A stretch of 64,000 nt of DNA from Spartobacteria bacterium (GCA_003167555.1 PMSN01000021.1:1-64000); one strand, 5' to 3'. Positions 35,383 through 45,344 are shown, counted from the stretch's first letter. A program made the numbers and translations. Notes: generated by a model not told the origin, from the sequence alone.

Positions 35383-37215
35383 ATGAGAATTATCCGAGTC
35401 GTGATCGCCGCGATCTGCGTTCTGCTGCCGGCGGGGCGATTGCTCGCCGCCGCTCCGACGGTGACAGCTGTGCTCAGCAGTTCGGAAACAGCGATGGGGC
35501 AACCCGTGCAATTGCAAATCAAAGTGACCGGCTCCAATAGCGCAAGACCGCCCGCTGCGATCTCCGTCGACGGCCTGGATATCCGTTACAGCGGGCAATC
35601 GCAATTGCTCGAGGGCCATAACTTTCAATTCAGCTACAGCTCGATTTTCAGCTACACGATCATGCCCCTCAAAGCGGGTTCGTTTAAGATTCCGCCGCAA
35701 ACCGTTCAAGCCAGCGGGAGTTCGCTCCGAACTCCGGAACTGACGCTGAACGTGGCAGGGGATTCTTCCGCGCCATCTTCCAGATCCGGTCAGAAATCCG
35801 AGACCGTGGACACGAGCAAGATCGCCTTCGTCGAGCTGACGTTGAGCAAGACGAGCGGCTACGTCGGCGAAATGATTCCCGCCATCGTGCGGCTGGGTTT
35901 CAACGTGAGGACGCCGGTGGAATCGCTCGGCAACGGCGTCGAAATCACCGGCCAGGGTTTCACCACCCAAAAGATGCGCGAGCCGCGGCAGAGCGTCGAA
36001 ACGATCAACGGAAAAACGTTTCAGACTTTCACGTTCAAGACGGCAATCTCCCCTGCGCGCAGCGGCAAGATTCAGATCGGCCCCGTGGAGGTGAATCCGG
36101 TCGTGCGCATTCCGCGGACCTCGCGCAATCCTGGCATCCCGCGCGACCTCTTCAACATGAACGACCCGTTCTTCGATAATTTTTTTAACGATCCCGCGTT
36201 CGCACCGAGCACTCCGCGCGAGATCAAGTTGAGGAGCGAGCCAACCATGCTGGAAGTGAAAGCGTTGCCGCCAAATCCGCCGGCCAGTTTCGGCGGTGCC
36301 GTCGGGCTTTTCACGATGACGACTGAGGCGAAACCGAAGAGCGGGCAGGTGGGCGATCCATTCACGGTCACCGCGACCCTGACCGGCCGCGGCAATTTCG
36401 ATCGTGTGACCGCACCCGCTTTCGAAGACGAGCAGGGATGGCACAAGTATCCGCCTTCCTCAAATTTCAAGCAGGACGACGATATCGGAATCAGCGGCGA
36501 GAAAACATTCGAGACCGTGATCAGTCCGAACGAGCGGAAAGACAAAATCCCGGCCCAGCTCTTTGCCTTCTTCGATCCGATGAAGGAGCAATACGTCACG
36601 CTGCGCAGCGATCCGATTCCAGTTCGCGTGGAAGGCGGAGTCGCGCCGGCCGCTACGCCCGCGGCGACCACTTCGCAGGCGCCCGCGCCGACTGCGTCTC
36701 GTGCGCCGACGCCCAAGCAACAGGAGATTCTTTATCAGCTCACAGAGCTCCCGGCTTCGACGCAATCATTCACGCCGCTCTTTGCCCGCCGCTCGTTCTG
36801 GCTCAGCCAGCTCGTGCCGTTCTTCGCGCTTCTGGCGTTTGCCGGCTGGAAAATTCGGAAGGCGCATCTCGATAATCGCGAACTGCAACGGCGCGAGGCG
36901 TTCCAACGCGAAGCCGCGGAGTTGCATCGAAGTTTGCGGCGCGACGACGTTTCGCCGGAGGAATACTTTTCCCGGGCTTCGCGCGCGATTCAGTTGAAGA
37001 CAGCGCTGGCGAAGAACATCGAGCCGAACGCGGTCGATGCCGACGTGGCTGCGACGGTTTTCCGGGCCGACGAGAACACGCGGTTGCGTCTCCGCCATTT
37101 GTTCGAGAAAAGCGATGAAGTCCGCTACAGCGGGGACGGACACAACGGCATTCGATTGGTCCCGCCCGACACGCGCCGGGAAGTCCTCGAGCTGATTGAA
37201 AATCTGAGAGCATGA
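35383..37215 (+). CDS. batD: BatD-family protein
   Basis: A 610-residue BatD protein. It has a signal peptide (RIIRVVIAAICVLLPAGRLL), tandem Ig-like beta domains (VTAVLSSSETAMGQPVQLQI, then KIAFVELTLSKTSGYVGEMI), an Ala/Pro linker near residue 460, and a membrane span near 510 (SFWLSQLVPFFALLAFAGWK). The cytoplasmic end is helical. It belongs to the Bat complex. The start at 35383 is preferred because it begins directly with the signal peptide. An ATG at 35353 also exists. Confidence 0.87.
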   Translation: MRIIRVVIAAICVLLPAGRLLAAAPTVTAVLSSSETAMGQPVQLQIKVTGSNSARPPAAISVDGLDIRYSGQSQLLEGHNFQFSYSSIFSYTIMPLKAGSFKIPPQTVQASGSSLRTPELTLNVAGDSSAPSSRSGQKSETVDTSKIAFVELTLSKTSGYVGEMIPAIVRLGFNVRTPVESLGNGVEITGQGFTTQKMREPRQSVETINGKTFQTFTFKTAISPARSGKIQIGPVEVNPVVRIPRTSRNPGIPRDLFNMNDPFFDNFFNDPAFAPSTPREIKLRSEPTMLEVKALPPNPPASFGGAVGLFTMTTEAKPKSGQVGDPFTVTATLTGRGNFDRVTAPAFEDEQGWHKYPPSSNFKQDDDIGISGEKTFETVISPNERKDKIPAQLFAFFDPMKEQYVTLRSDPIPVRVEGGVAPAATPAATTSQAPAPTASRAPTPKQQEILYQLTELPASTQSFTPLFARRSFWLSQLVPFFALLAFAGWKIRKAHLDNRELQRREAFQREAAELHRSLRRDDVSPEEYFSRASRAIQLKTALAKNIEPNAVDADVAATVFRADENTRLRLRHLFEKSDEVRYSGDGHNGIRLVPPDTRREVLELIENLRA

Positions 37216-37970
37216 ATCGGCGAACCGTTTTCTTTTTTATTGCTCTCGCGGCGATCGCACTGAGTTGTGCGACGGCGCGCTCCGTTCGCGGCGAGCAGAA
37301 TCCGGCATTTGCCAAGGCGAACGAGGATTACAATGCAGGGCGTTTCCAGGAGGCGGTCGATGGTTACCAAAGCCTGGTCGCCTCGGGTCAATGGAGCGCG
37401 AATTTGTTTTATGATCTGGGCAACGCCTGGTTTCGGCTCGGAAATTTCGGCGAGGCCATCTTGAATTACGAGCGAGCGCTGGCGCTCGATCCGCATCATC
37501 CGGAGAGCGACGCGAACCTGCGCATCGCACGGGATGAAGCGCGCGCGCTGGAGCTGAGGACGGCGGGTTTTTTGCGCTACATCGAAACGGGAACTTTCAC
37601 GCAATACTCCGTCGCGGCCTCCGTGGCGTTGTGGATCGTGCTCTTCGCCGCGGCGCGTTTGTTCTTTCTGCGGCGACGCTCGGCAGGTCTCGTGGCGTTG
37701 ATTGTTTTTTCGGCGCTGATTTCCTCTGGATCGATCTACGCCCTTTATGCGCTCGAAACCGGCAACAAAGGCAAAGACCTCGCCATCGTGACGGGCAAGA
37801 ACATCGAAGCGCGGCTGGCCACCGCGGACAACGCCCGCAGCATACTCGCGTTGCCGCCAGGAAGTGAGATCAAAGTGTTGAGTGAGCGGGGCGATTGGAT
37901 TTACGCAGCGTTACCGAACGATCTGCGCGGCTGGATCCCGGCCACCAGCATCGAGCGAGTGAGGCTGTAG
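37212..37970 (+). CDS. batE: BatE-like TPR and SH3 protein
   Basis: A 252-residue last gene of the Bat operon. It has a signal segment, two TPR repeats (AFAKANEDYNAGRFQEAVDG and LFYDLGNAWFRLGNFGEAIL, YERALALDPHHPESD), two membrane spans (about 135-180), and a C-terminal bacterial SH3 domain (NIEARLATADNARSILALPP, WIYAALPNDLRGWIPATSIE). This is the usual BatE layout. The ATG overlaps the batD stop (ATGA). Its TAG stop touches a palindromic repeat. Confidence 0.85.
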   Translation: MNRRTVFFFIALAAIALSCATARSVRGEQNPAFAKANEDYNAGRFQEAVDGYQSLVASGQWSANLFYDLGNAWFRLGNFGEAILNYERALALDPHHPESDANLRIARDEARALELRTAGFLRYIETGTFTQYSVAASVALWIVLFAAARLFFLRRRSAGLVALIVFSALISSGSIYALYALETGNKGKDLAIVTGKNIEARLATADNARSILALPPGSEIKVLSERGDWIYAALPNDLRGWIPATSIERVRL

Positions 37971-38053
37971 TCATCCCGAGCGATAGTCGAGGGACCCCGT
38001 GGCGAAACCTCACAGGCACTAACACGGGGCCCCTCGACTTCGCTCGGGATGAC
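37971..38053. repeat. Gene-less hairpin copy of the GIY-YIG insert repeat
   Basis: Two arms (TCATCCCGAGCGATAGTCGA onward and its complement, ending GCTCGGGATGAC) are separated by 21 bp. They share the core TCATCCCGAGCG..AGTCGAGGGACCCCGT with the 43-bp repeats around the GIY-YIG gene. It lies between batE and the next gene. Confidence 0.9.
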
Positions 38054-38104
38054 GTTTACGCAGCCGGTTGTGCAGCCGGCGAATGTCCCGCATCTTGAGT
38101 GCGT

Positions 38105-39517
38105 ATGACCGCGGAAATGGATCTCGGCACCGACAAGAAGGCGTTCCAGATCAATCTCGATGCGAAGAAGTATGGGACGTTCGCGGAGATCGGCGCCGGA
38201 CAGGAAGTGGCCCGCCGGTTTTTTCACGTGGGCGGCGCCGCCGGCACCGTCGCGAAAACGATGTCGGCTTACGACATGACTTTCAGCGATGCCATTTACG
38301 GAACGGCCGATCGTTACGTGAGCCGCTCGCGTCTCCAGACGATGCTCGATCACGAATACAAATTGCTCATCGAGCGCCTGGACGAAAAGCTCGGCAGCCT
38401 GCGCACATTTTTCGTCTTCGCCGACACGGTAGCGGCGCGGAGTTTCAAACAACATAACGAGTCTCACGGCTGGCTGGGCGTGCGCTTCCAACAAGAGCCC
38501 CGGGGAGAGCCGAGCCAGATCATCATTCACGTCCGCCTGCTCGATCAATCGAATGTCGATCAGCAGGAAGCGCTCGGGATCATCGGCGTGAATTTGCTCT
38601 ACGGCGCTTTTTACTACACCCAGCCGGAGAAAATCATCGCTTCGTTGCAGGAGAACATCGCGCCCGATCGGTTCCAGGTGGACTTGATAAAATTCTCCGG
38701 ACCGGCCTTTGCGGAAGTCGACAACCGATTGATGAGCTTGCAACTGGTCAGCCAGGGTTTGACCAATGCGGTCATGTTCACGGCCGACGGCGAGATGGTG
38801 CAGCCGGCCGACATCCTTTACAAAAAAGCGATCCTGGTGGAGCGCGGCAGTTTTCGTCCGGTGACCTACGCCACGAATGACATGCTCAACGGCGCGCGCA
38901 CGGCGTTTCTCAAACAGTGCGGCGACTCCGAAGAAAACCTTGTGGTCCTGATGGAAATGACGCTGGAAAATCTCCTCGCGGAAGGCCAGCTCAATCACGC
39001 CGATTTCCTGGCGCGCGTGGATATTCTCGGCGCGCTCGGGCGCACCGTGATCATTTCGAAATTCGGCGAATATTTCCGGCTCGCCTCGTATCTGGCGCGC
39101 TACACCAAGCGAATGATCGGGCTGGTCATGGGCGTGCCCAGCCTGATGGAAATCTTTGACGAAAAATATTATCTCAACCTCGAGGGCGGAATCCTGGAAG
39201 CGCTCGGGCGCATGTTCAAGAGTGGGTTGAAGCTCTACGTCTATCCCATGATCGATGAGGCGACCGGCCAGATCCTGACGGCGACGAAGCTCGAGGTCGC
39301 ACCGAATTTGCAATCTCTCTTCCGTTATCTGGTCGAGAACCAATTCATCCAGGAAATCACCGATTACGATCCCGCTAATTTGCGGATTCATCCGCCGGAG
39401 GTGCTGGCGCAATTGCAGAGTGGCGATCCGGCTTGGGAAACGATGGTGCCTCCGCAGGTGGCGGAGATGATCAAGAGCCGGCAGTTTTTTGGCTATCTCG
39501 CTCCCGCGGCGGGCTAG
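38105..39517 (+). CDS. Conserved protein of unknown function
   Basis: This 470-residue soluble protein belongs to a family I recall from several phyla under conflicting labels (for example 'nicotinamide mononucleotide adenylyltransferase' or 'TonB-dependent receptor'). I see no HxGH nucleotidyltransferase motif and no beta-barrel, so neither label is supported. Conserved-looking blocks are YGTFAEIGAGQEVARRFFHV, AKTMSAYDMTFSDAIYG and GQLNHADFLARVDILGALGR, then TVIISKFGEYFRLASYL. It is surely real, given its composition and the long frame. pilM follows after about 100 bp. Confidence 0.75.
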   Translation: MTAEMDLGTDKKAFQINLDAKKYGTFAEIGAGQEVARRFFHVGGAAGTVAKTMSAYDMTFSDAIYGTADRYVSRSRLQTMLDHEYKLLIERLDEKLGSLRTFFVFADTVAARSFKQHNESHGWLGVRFQQEPRGEPSQIIIHVRLLDQSNVDQQEALGIIGVNLLYGAFYYTQPEKIIASLQENIAPDRFQVDLIKFSGPAFAEVDNRLMSLQLVSQGLTNAVMFTADGEMVQPADILYKKAILVERGSFRPVTYATNDMLNGARTAFLKQCGDSEENLVVLMEMTLENLLAEGQLNHADFLARVDILGALGRTVIISKFGEYFRLASYLARYTKRMIGLVMGVPSLMEIFDEKYYLNLEGGILEALGRMFKSGLKLYVYPMIDEATGQILTATKLEVAPNLQSLFRYLVENQFIQEITDYDPANLRIHPPEVLAQLQSGDPAWETMVPPQVAEMIKSRQFFGYLAPAAG

Positions 39518-39620
39518 TTTCACAAGCGAATCGCCACCGGCGCGCTGGCTGCTCCCGGGGGTTTCCGCAGCCAGAAAACCCCGGTGTCGGCACGCTTCCC
39601 GCTATAGAAAAGGGACCATC

Positions 39621-40694
39621 ATGGCGAGGCGCGGCAATTCTGTTTTTGGCATCGATCTGGGCAAGCACGTTTTCAAGGGAGTCTTACTCCAGAAAAAGGG
39701 CGACGAACGATTCGTGCTCACGAGCTACGCCTCGCACGAGGTGCCGGCGGAAATCAATACACCGGAAGAACTCGCGCAGCAGCTCAAACTTCTCTTCAAG
39801 GAGCTTGGCGGCAGCGCCAAAGGTTGCGCCATCGCGGTTTCCGATCCCGACTCGCTCCTGCGCATCATCGAACAACCGGACACGCCTATCGATCTTCTCC
39901 GCAATGCGCTTCGCCTCAACGGCCTCGCGGTCCTGAACCAGGAATGCAAAGATTTCGTGCTCGATTGCGCGCCGGTTTCGGCCGAAAGCACAAACGGACA
40001 TGCGACGAATGGAGCCGAAAATGACTCCGCCGAACTAGCGCAAAACGGCGTTCAAAAAACGAAATATCTCGTCGGCGGAATGTTGCGGCCGGCCGTGAAG
40101 AAGATCTCCGAGGCCTGCTCCAAGACGCGGGTCTCGGCGGACATTCTTCAGCTCGCGCCAATTTGTTCCTTCAACGCTTTTGAGTTTGCCTACCCGGCAA
40201 TCTTCGCGAAGGACGCGTTTCTCCTCCTCGACATGGGCCATCTGCAAAGCACGGTCCTGATCGGGAGCAAAAAGGAACTGGTGCTCGTGCGCAGTATCGA
40301 TTACGGCGGCAAGGCGCTGACCCAGGCCCTCACGGCTGATGGCGCGCTCGACGCGAACGCCGCCCAGCTCATGATTCAGGAAGGCGACCAGGGCATGGCC
40401 GAGATTTGCCGCAGCTCGCTGGCCCGGCTCGCGACGGAAGTCCGCAACTCGATTGGATTTTTCGAAGGGCAACACGAGCAAAGCATTCACCGGATTTTTG
40501 TTTCAGGCGGTCTCGCCCGCACCGAGACGATTCTGCAAACGCTCAGCGATGAGCTGGGATTGCCCTGTGAAATTTGGGACCCGCTCGAGACTTGCGAAGT
40601 GGCGCTCCCGCCGGCGAAGCGCCAGGCGTTGCCGAAGGAATTTGTCTCGCTCAACGTCGCGTGCGGCGCCGCGTTTGAATATCTGAGGAACTAA
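39621..40694 (+). CDS. pilM: PilM-like type IV pilus assembly ATPase-fold protein
   Basis: A 357-residue actin-like protein: VFGIDLGKHVFKGVLLQKKG (phosphate loop 1), LLLDMGHLQSTVLIGSKKEL (loop 2), and FVSGGLARTETILQTLSDEL (adenosine site). PilM recruits the pilus ATPases on the inner face of the membrane and binds PilN. ATG at 39621 was chosen because the longer frame begins inside the previous gene's tail. It is the first of four tightly packed genes (pilMNOP), but no pilQ follows. Confidence 0.88.
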   Translation: MARRGNSVFGIDLGKHVFKGVLLQKKGDERFVLTSYASHEVPAEINTPEELAQQLKLLFKELGGSAKGCAIAVSDPDSLLRIIEQPDTPIDLLRNALRLNGLAVLNQECKDFVLDCAPVSAESTNGHATNGAENDSAELAQNGVQKTKYLVGGMLRPAVKKISEACSKTRVSADILQLAPICSFNAFEFAYPAIFAKDAFLLLDMGHLQSTVLIGSKKELVLVRSIDYGGKALTQALTADGALDANAAQLMIQEGDQGMAEICRSSLARLATEVRNSIGFFEGQHEQSIHRIFVSGGLARTETILQTLSDELGLPCEIWDPLETCEVALPPAKRQALPKEFVSLNVACGAAFEYLRN

Positions 40695-40699
40695 CGCGG

Positions 40700-41347
40700 A
40701 TGGCTCTTCACCTCAATCTCCTCCACGAGGAAATCCTGGAGCAGCGCCAACGTCAGCGCGATCCGCTCAAGATCGGCATCATGGTCCTGTGCTTCGTCGG
40801 CGTCCTGATGGTTCTCTACTACATGTGGAACGGCTATCAGGCGCTCGGAATCCGCAGCCGGCTCAACCAGGTCCAGGCGGACTGGTCGAAGGTCGAACCA
40901 AACGTGACCGCAGCGCAGAAACGCTCCGCGGAACTCAACAGCATCATCAGCACCACCAAGGTGCTCGACGGAATGATCGACGATCGATTCTTCTGGGGGC
41001 CGTTCCTCGAAAAGCTTTCTCGCTGCGTCGCTCTTAACGCGCAGATCACCAGCGTCGACGGCACCGTTCTCGAGAACAACCGGGTAAGTGTCGCGATCGA
41101 AGGCTTGGCGGCCGGCCGCGAACCGCGGGCCGCCGCGGAAGAACTTCGCCAGCTTCTCCTCGAACAGCTCGGCCAGAGTTACAGCGATGTGAAGGTGGAA
41201 TTCAAAGTGCTCGAAGATCTCGACACGATCGTGAAGATCGGTGGCGGAAACATGGCGATGGCCCGCTTCGGCTTGGGCGTCACCTTCAATCCAGGAGCGG
41301 CGAAGCCCACTCCCCCACCCGCCCACACGAAAATTTCCAGACCATGA
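40700..41347 (+). CDS. pilN: PilN-like protein
   Basis: 215 residues: the N-terminal motif LHLNLLHEEI (cf. 'INLLP' of PilN, which docks into PilM), a membrane span at about 26-45 (IGIMVLCFVGVLMVLYYMW), a coiled coil, and a ferredoxin-like periplasmic domain. It should form a heterodimer with the PilO-like product of the next gene. The identification rests on order and architecture. The stop overlaps the next ATG. Confidence 0.78.
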   Translation: MALHLNLLHEEILEQRQRQRDPLKIGIMVLCFVGVLMVLYYMWNGYQALGIRSRLNQVQADWSKVEPNVTAAQKRSAELNSIISTTKVLDGMIDDRFFWGPFLEKLSRCVALNAQITSVDGTVLENNRVSVAIEGLAAGREPRAAAEELRQLLLEQLGQSYSDVKVEFKVLEDLDTIVKIGGGNMAMARFGLGVTFNPGAAKPTPPPAHTKISRP

Positions 41348-41913
41348 AACGATTTAAGCTAACCAAGGACCAAATCCAGAAAGGGGGACTCAGCGTGATC
41401 GGATTCATCGTCCTCATTTACGTCTATTTCAGTTTTTTCCTCGGGCCGCTCAACAGCAGCCGGAGTTCTATGCGGACGACGATCGAAGATATTCAAAGCA
41501 AGCTGGCCAATTCCAAAAACGAAATGATTAAGGCGACCAATCTGGAAAAACAGGCCAGCAACGCGACGACCCGGTTCGCGGCGCTCAAGGCCCTCAGCCA
41601 GGAAGGCGCGCCCATCGCCTGGTTTCCGCCGCGGACGAAAGCGTTTTTCGCCAACCAGGCGATTGATAAAACGACCACCCGTCTCGAGGGCAGCGTTCCT
41701 TTCAAAGAACCCGACCTCTCGAGCTGGATGCGCTACAATTGGCTGATCGATCTGCCCCAGGCCGATTTTTCAGCGCTCGGCACCGCCGTCGCCGCGCTCG
41801 AAAACGCCGAGCCGCTTCTTTCGATCGGCAAGATCACCATCCGCGCGCTACCCGACGATCCGCAATTCCAACAGGTCAGCCTGAGCGCCAGCACTGCAAT
41901 TCTAAAACGATGA
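41344..41913 (+). CDS. pilO: PilO-like protein
   Basis: A 189-residue bitopic protein with a membrane span at about 13-35 (KGGLSVIGFIVLIYVYFSFF), a coiled coil (SSMRTTIEDIQSKLANSKNE) and a small periplasmic domain. It is the expected partner of PilN. ATGA overlaps exist at both ends. Confidence 0.75.
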   Translation: MKRFKLTKDQIQKGGLSVIGFIVLIYVYFSFFLGPLNSSRSSMRTTIEDIQSKLANSKNEMIKATNLEKQASNATTRFAALKALSQEGAPIAWFPPRTKAFFANQAIDKTTTRLEGSVPFKEPDLSSWMRYNWLIDLPQADFSALGTAVAALENAEPLLSIGKITIRALPDDPQFQQVSLSASTAILKR

Positions 41914-42320
41914 AAACGCTTCTCCCTGTGGCCGCTGGTCTGATGTTGCTCGCCCTGCAATGCGCGCGCGCCGATGAACCCAGCGCGATTGAATTGAAAA
42001 ACAAATCTTCCTTCACGATGGACGCGAGTGGTCGCAATCCGTTCTGGCCCATCGGTTGGAAGCCAGTGGCCCGCACCCAAAACACCGCCGAGCATGTCGG
42101 CCCGGAAATCCTGCCGTCCGCTTTCGTGGTGAGTTCGATCACGGTCGATAACGGCGCTCGTTTCGCCATCATCAATGGGAAACCGATGCAGGAAGGCCAG
42201 CAATTCGGATTGCAGCTCGGGAACCAGACCTATCAGCTCACGGTCAAGAAGATCGAAGACGGCCAGGTCATTCTCGCGCGCCGCGACCAAGAGATCATCG
42301 TTCCGCTACGCCGGAAGTAG
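41910..42320 (+). CDS. PilP-like lipoprotein or periplasmic protein
   Basis: 136 residues: signal peptide (KTLLPVAAGLMLLALQCARA, with Cys18 as a possible but poor lipobox), then a short linker with the segment DASGRNPFWPIGW (cf. 'RDPF' of PilP). A small beta domain follows (ITVDNGARFAIINGKPMQEG, QTYQLTVKKIEDGQVILARR) of the PilP/GspC HR type, which contacts the secretin. No secretin gene follows. The last 26 bp overlap the convergent peptidase gene. Confidence 0.72.
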   Translation: MKTLLPVAAGLMLLALQCARADEPSAIELKNKSSFTMDASGRNPFWPIGWKPVARTQNTAEHVGPEILPSAFVVSSITVDNGARFAIINGKPMQEGQQFGLQLGNQTYQLTVKKIEDGQVILARRDQEIIVPLRRK

Positions 42321-43296
42321 GTAGCTCGCGCTCCTTCAGCGGCCGGAAGAACGGCTTGTAGCTCGCCGCTCTTTTTTCGAGATTCGCGCGAAGCGACTTA
42401 ACTGGATCGGGAGCTTTCGCGTCGCACACCAGGGCTACGCACAGCCGCACCATGTTCGCGTAATCATCGACCGAGACGTATTCGGATTGGATGCTGCCGT
42501 CCGGCGCGCAGTTGTGGTAATTGCCGAGCCCGATGCTCGCCGCCACCGAGCGATAGCCGTAAAGCTGATACGCGCTCGCTTCGCACGCGCCGCCATCCAG
42601 CAGACATCGCTGCGCGGGAATGTTGTTCGCCGCTGCGATGCTCATCAAACGCGCGGTCTCGCGGCTGTCGAAGATGGAAAGACGATCGCCGACACGCACG
42701 ATCGGACCGCGGCCGATTTCCGCGCCGCCACGAGGCGTGCTCGTTTCGAGCGAGAAGATCGTGATCTCCTTCGGCAAAATCTTCGAGCGCGCGAGTTGGA
42801 TCGCGCCCCAGAAACCGACTTCTTCAGCGCGGGTGAAAAGACCGAGACAATGCGCCTTCGCCTTCGCGGCTTCCAATTCGCGAAAGAGACAGATGATCTC
42901 GGCGCAGCCTAACAAGTCGTCGCACGCCCGGGAATGGATCTGATCGTCCTTCAATTCGAACGCCGGCAGATCCCACATCGCGAAGTCGCCAAACTCGCGC
43001 CTGCGCGGATCGACCAGAAAAGGCTCGGCGACGGAGCCCAGAAAACGCCAGTTGCCGTCCTCGATGCGGACCCAGCCGGGATGATCCATGTGCGCGGCAA
43101 AAGCCCATCTCGGCCGCGCCCGCGTTCCGCGCCGGTAGCGCGCGATCATGTTGCCGAAGGCGTCGTGCTCGATGCGCACGTGTGGGCACTGCTGCAACTC
43201 CGCGACAATTGCATCGCGGACTGCATCCTCGTGAAACGGCGCCGTCGGCTGCTCGGCAAGCGCGCGAACGACGCGCAACAATTCCTTGCGTTCCAC
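42295..43296 (-). CDS. M42-family metallopeptidase
   Basis: A 333-residue di-zinc aminopeptidase-like protein (M42, related to glutamyl aminopeptidase/deblocking enzymes). The first metal ligands are in FAAHMDHPGW, the bridging Asp is in HSRACDDLLGCA, and the catalytic Glu and ligand pair are TRAEEVGFWGA. The later Asp is near SLETSTPRGG, and the His of GLGNYHNCA completes the site. GTG at 43296, just after the cstA stop, is the natural start. It may trim peptides imported by CstA. Confidence 0.87.
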   Translation of the reverse strand: MERKELLRVVRALAEQPTAPFHEDAVRDAIVAELQQCPHVRIEHDAFGNMIARYRRGTRARPRWAFAAHMDHPGWVRIEDGNWRFLGSVAEPFLVDPRRREFGDFAMWDLPAFELKDDQIHSRACDDLLGCAEIICLFRELEAAKAKAHCLGLFTRAEEVGFWGAIQLARSKILPKEITIFSLETSTPRGGAEIGRGPIVRVGDRLSIFDSRETARLMSIAAANNIPAQRCLLDGGACEASAYQLYGYRSVAASIGLGNYHNCAPDGSIQSEYVSVDDYANMVRLCVALVCDAKAPDPVKSLRANLEKRAASYKPFFRPLKERELPTSGVAER

Positions 43297-43298
43297 GA

Positions 43299-45344
43299 TC
43301 AGACGCCGGTTGATTCCGCGCGGGCGAGCGGGACGAATTCGCTTTCGTGCAGAACGATGCGTTTCGTGCCGCGCAGGAGCCGCCACCATTCGCGCGCGCT
43401 CCCGGCGGCGATGAGAAACACCAGCAGCACGAAACCAAAAGCAACCAGCGCGTCGAAGCGCCAGATCGCCGCCTGCCGCGTCATCTCCGCCGCCTTGGCC
43501 GCGTCAGCGATCGTGCTCGCGGCGCGATTGAGCGAGTCCGCGCCGCTCAAAAATCCGAGCCGCGGATCGGGCGACAGGATTTTCAAATACGCCGCGCTGA
43601 ACGTCACCACGCACATGAAGCAAAGCGGCACGAGCGTGACGAAGAGATACCGCACCTTCCCCATCTTGATCAAAACCGTCGTGGCCAGACAAAGCGCGAT
43701 GATCGAGAGCAATTGATTCGCGATCCCGAAGAGAGGCCAAAGACTGTTGATCCCGCCGAGAGGATCGATCACGCCTTGATAAAGAAACCAGCCCCATGCT
43801 CCCACGAGCAACACACTCGAAAAAAGATTGGCCGGCAGTGAGCGCGTATCGCCGAGCGGTTTCCATAAGTTACCCAAAAGATCCTGGAGCAAAAATCTGC
43901 CGACACGTGTCCCGGCGTCGAGCGTGGTCAAAATGAAGAGCGCTTCGAACATGATGGCGAAGTGATACCAGAGCGCGAGCGCCGTCGGATTCGACGAGAC
44001 GCGCGAGAACATGTGCGCCATCCCGACAGCGAACGTGGGCGCGCCGCCCGCTCGTCCGAACATCGTCTTCTCACCCAGACCGGTCGCGAGATTCTGCATG
44101 TCGGTTTCGGTCACGGGAAAACCGGCTGCGGAAATTTTCGCCACGACTTCAGAAGGCGCACCCTTGGTGTTGATCGCGAAGTATTCACCCGGTTGGAGGA
44201 CGCAGGCCGCGATCATCGCCATGAGCGCGACCATCATCTCGGTCACCATCGCGCCATAACCGATATCGCGAATGCGCGACTCGCGCGCGACCATCTTGCA
44301 CGTGGTGCCCGACGCGATCAGCGAATGAAATCCGGAAACCGCGCCGCACGCGATCGTGATGCAGACGAATGGAAAAACCGGACCCGCGAAGACCGGTCCG
44401 GTGCCGTCGATAAAGCGCGAGATCGAGGGCATCAGAAGCATCGGGCGCAACGCCACGACGGCGATGGCGAGCGCGGCGACCGTCCCGAGTTTCAGGAACG
44501 TGCTGAGATAATCGCGCGGCGTGAGCAGGAGCCAGATGGGAAGAATCGACGCCGCCAGTCCATAGATCATGACCGCCCACGCGAGCCATTTCTCATCCTG
44601 CCGAAACCAGGTTTCGATCGCGGGATATTGCGCGAGAAATTGCCCGCCCCAAACCGCGAAGGCCAATCCCGCAACACCGAAAATCGTGATCCACATCACG
44701 CTGATTTTTCCGGTGCGCAGACCGATTCCCATCAGCATCGCCACGGGAATTGTCGTCGCGATGGTGAACACGCCCCACGGACTTTTCGCCAGCGCCTGCA
44801 CCACGACGAGCGCGAGCACCGCCATGATCATGATCATGATGAGGAGCACGCTGATGAGCGCGAGTGCGCCGACGCCGGGACCGATTTCTTCCTTCACCAT
44901 TTGTCCGAGCGTTTTTCCGCGGCGTCGCACCGAGCTGAAAAGCACGATCATGTCGTGCACGCCGCCGCCGAGCGTCGCGCCGATCAGAATCCAAAGTGTG
45001 CCCGGAAGAAATCCGAATTGCGCGGCCAGCACCGGTCCCACCAGCGGACCCGGCCCCGCGATCGCGGCAAAGTGATGGCCAAAAACCATCCAGCGATTCG
45101 TCGGCACAAAATCCTTGCCGTCTTCATGCGCGACCGCCGGCGTGGCGCGCTCGTCGTTCAAGACGAGCACTTTCGCCGCGAGCCATTTGCTGTAGAAACG
45201 GTAGCTGACTGCGAACGTGCAAAGCCCGGCGGTCACAATCCAGAGCGCGCTGATTTGTTCGCCGCGCGATAAAGCCAGGACCGCCAGCGCGGCCAGGCCC
45301 AATCCAGAGACGGCGATCCAAAGCAGTTTCTTCCAGACATTCAT
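43299..45344 (-). CDS. cstA: Carbon starvation protein A family transporter
   Basis: A 681-residue polytopic protein with about 16-18 membrane segments. CstA hallmarks are [60 protein letters not shown] and [20 protein letters not shown]. The family takes up peptides or pyruvate under carbon limitation. The M42 peptidase gene starts 2 bp after its stop, which favours peptide use here. Confidence 0.95.
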   Translation of the reverse strand: MNVWKKLLWIAVSGLGLAALAVLALSRGEQISALWIVTAGLCTFAVSYRFYSKWLAAKVLVLNDERATPAVAHEDGKDFVPTNRWMVFGHHFAAIAGPGPLVGPVLAAQFGFLPGTLWILIGATLGGGVHDMIVLFSSVRRRGKTLGQMVKEEIGPGVGALALISVLLIMIMIMAVLALVVVQALAKSPWGVFTIATTIPVAMLMGIGLRTGKISVMWITIFGVAGLAFAVWGGQFLAQYPAIETWFRQDEKWLAWAVMIYGLAASILPIWLLLTPRDYLSTFLKLGTVAALAIAVVALRPMLLMPSISRFIDGTGPVFAGPVFPFVCITIACGAVSGFHSLIASGTTCKMVARESRIRDIGYGAMVTEMMVALMAMIAACVLQPGEYFAINTKGAPSEVVAKISAAGFPVTETDMQNLATGLGEKTMFGRAGGAPTFAVGMAHMFSRVSSNPTALALWYHFAIMFEALFILTTLDAGTRVGRFLLQDLLGNLWKPLGDTRSLPANLFSSVLLVGAWGWFLYQGVIDPLGGINSLWPLFGIANQLLSIIALCLATTVLIKMGKVRYLFVTLVPLCFMCVVTFSAAYLKILSPDPRLGFLSGADSLNRAASTIADAAKAAEMTRQAAIWRFDALVAFGFVLLVFLIAAGSAREWWRLLRGTKRIVLHESEFVPLARAESTGV

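Noticed and set aside
34585-36444. 619-codon open frame on the minus strand across batB/C and batD
   Set aside because: Antisense shadow of two certain genes. It is full of Arg, His and Pro as expected in high-GC DNA, and has no domain or RBS.
37901-39523. 540-codon minus-strand frame opposite the unknown 38105-39517 gene
   Set aside because: The plus-strand protein has the normal composition and conserved-looking blocks. The minus frame is an Asp/Arg/His-rich shadow.
43962-45272. 436-codon plus-strand frame opposite cstA
   Set aside because: A pure Arg/His/Asp mirror of a membrane protein gene.
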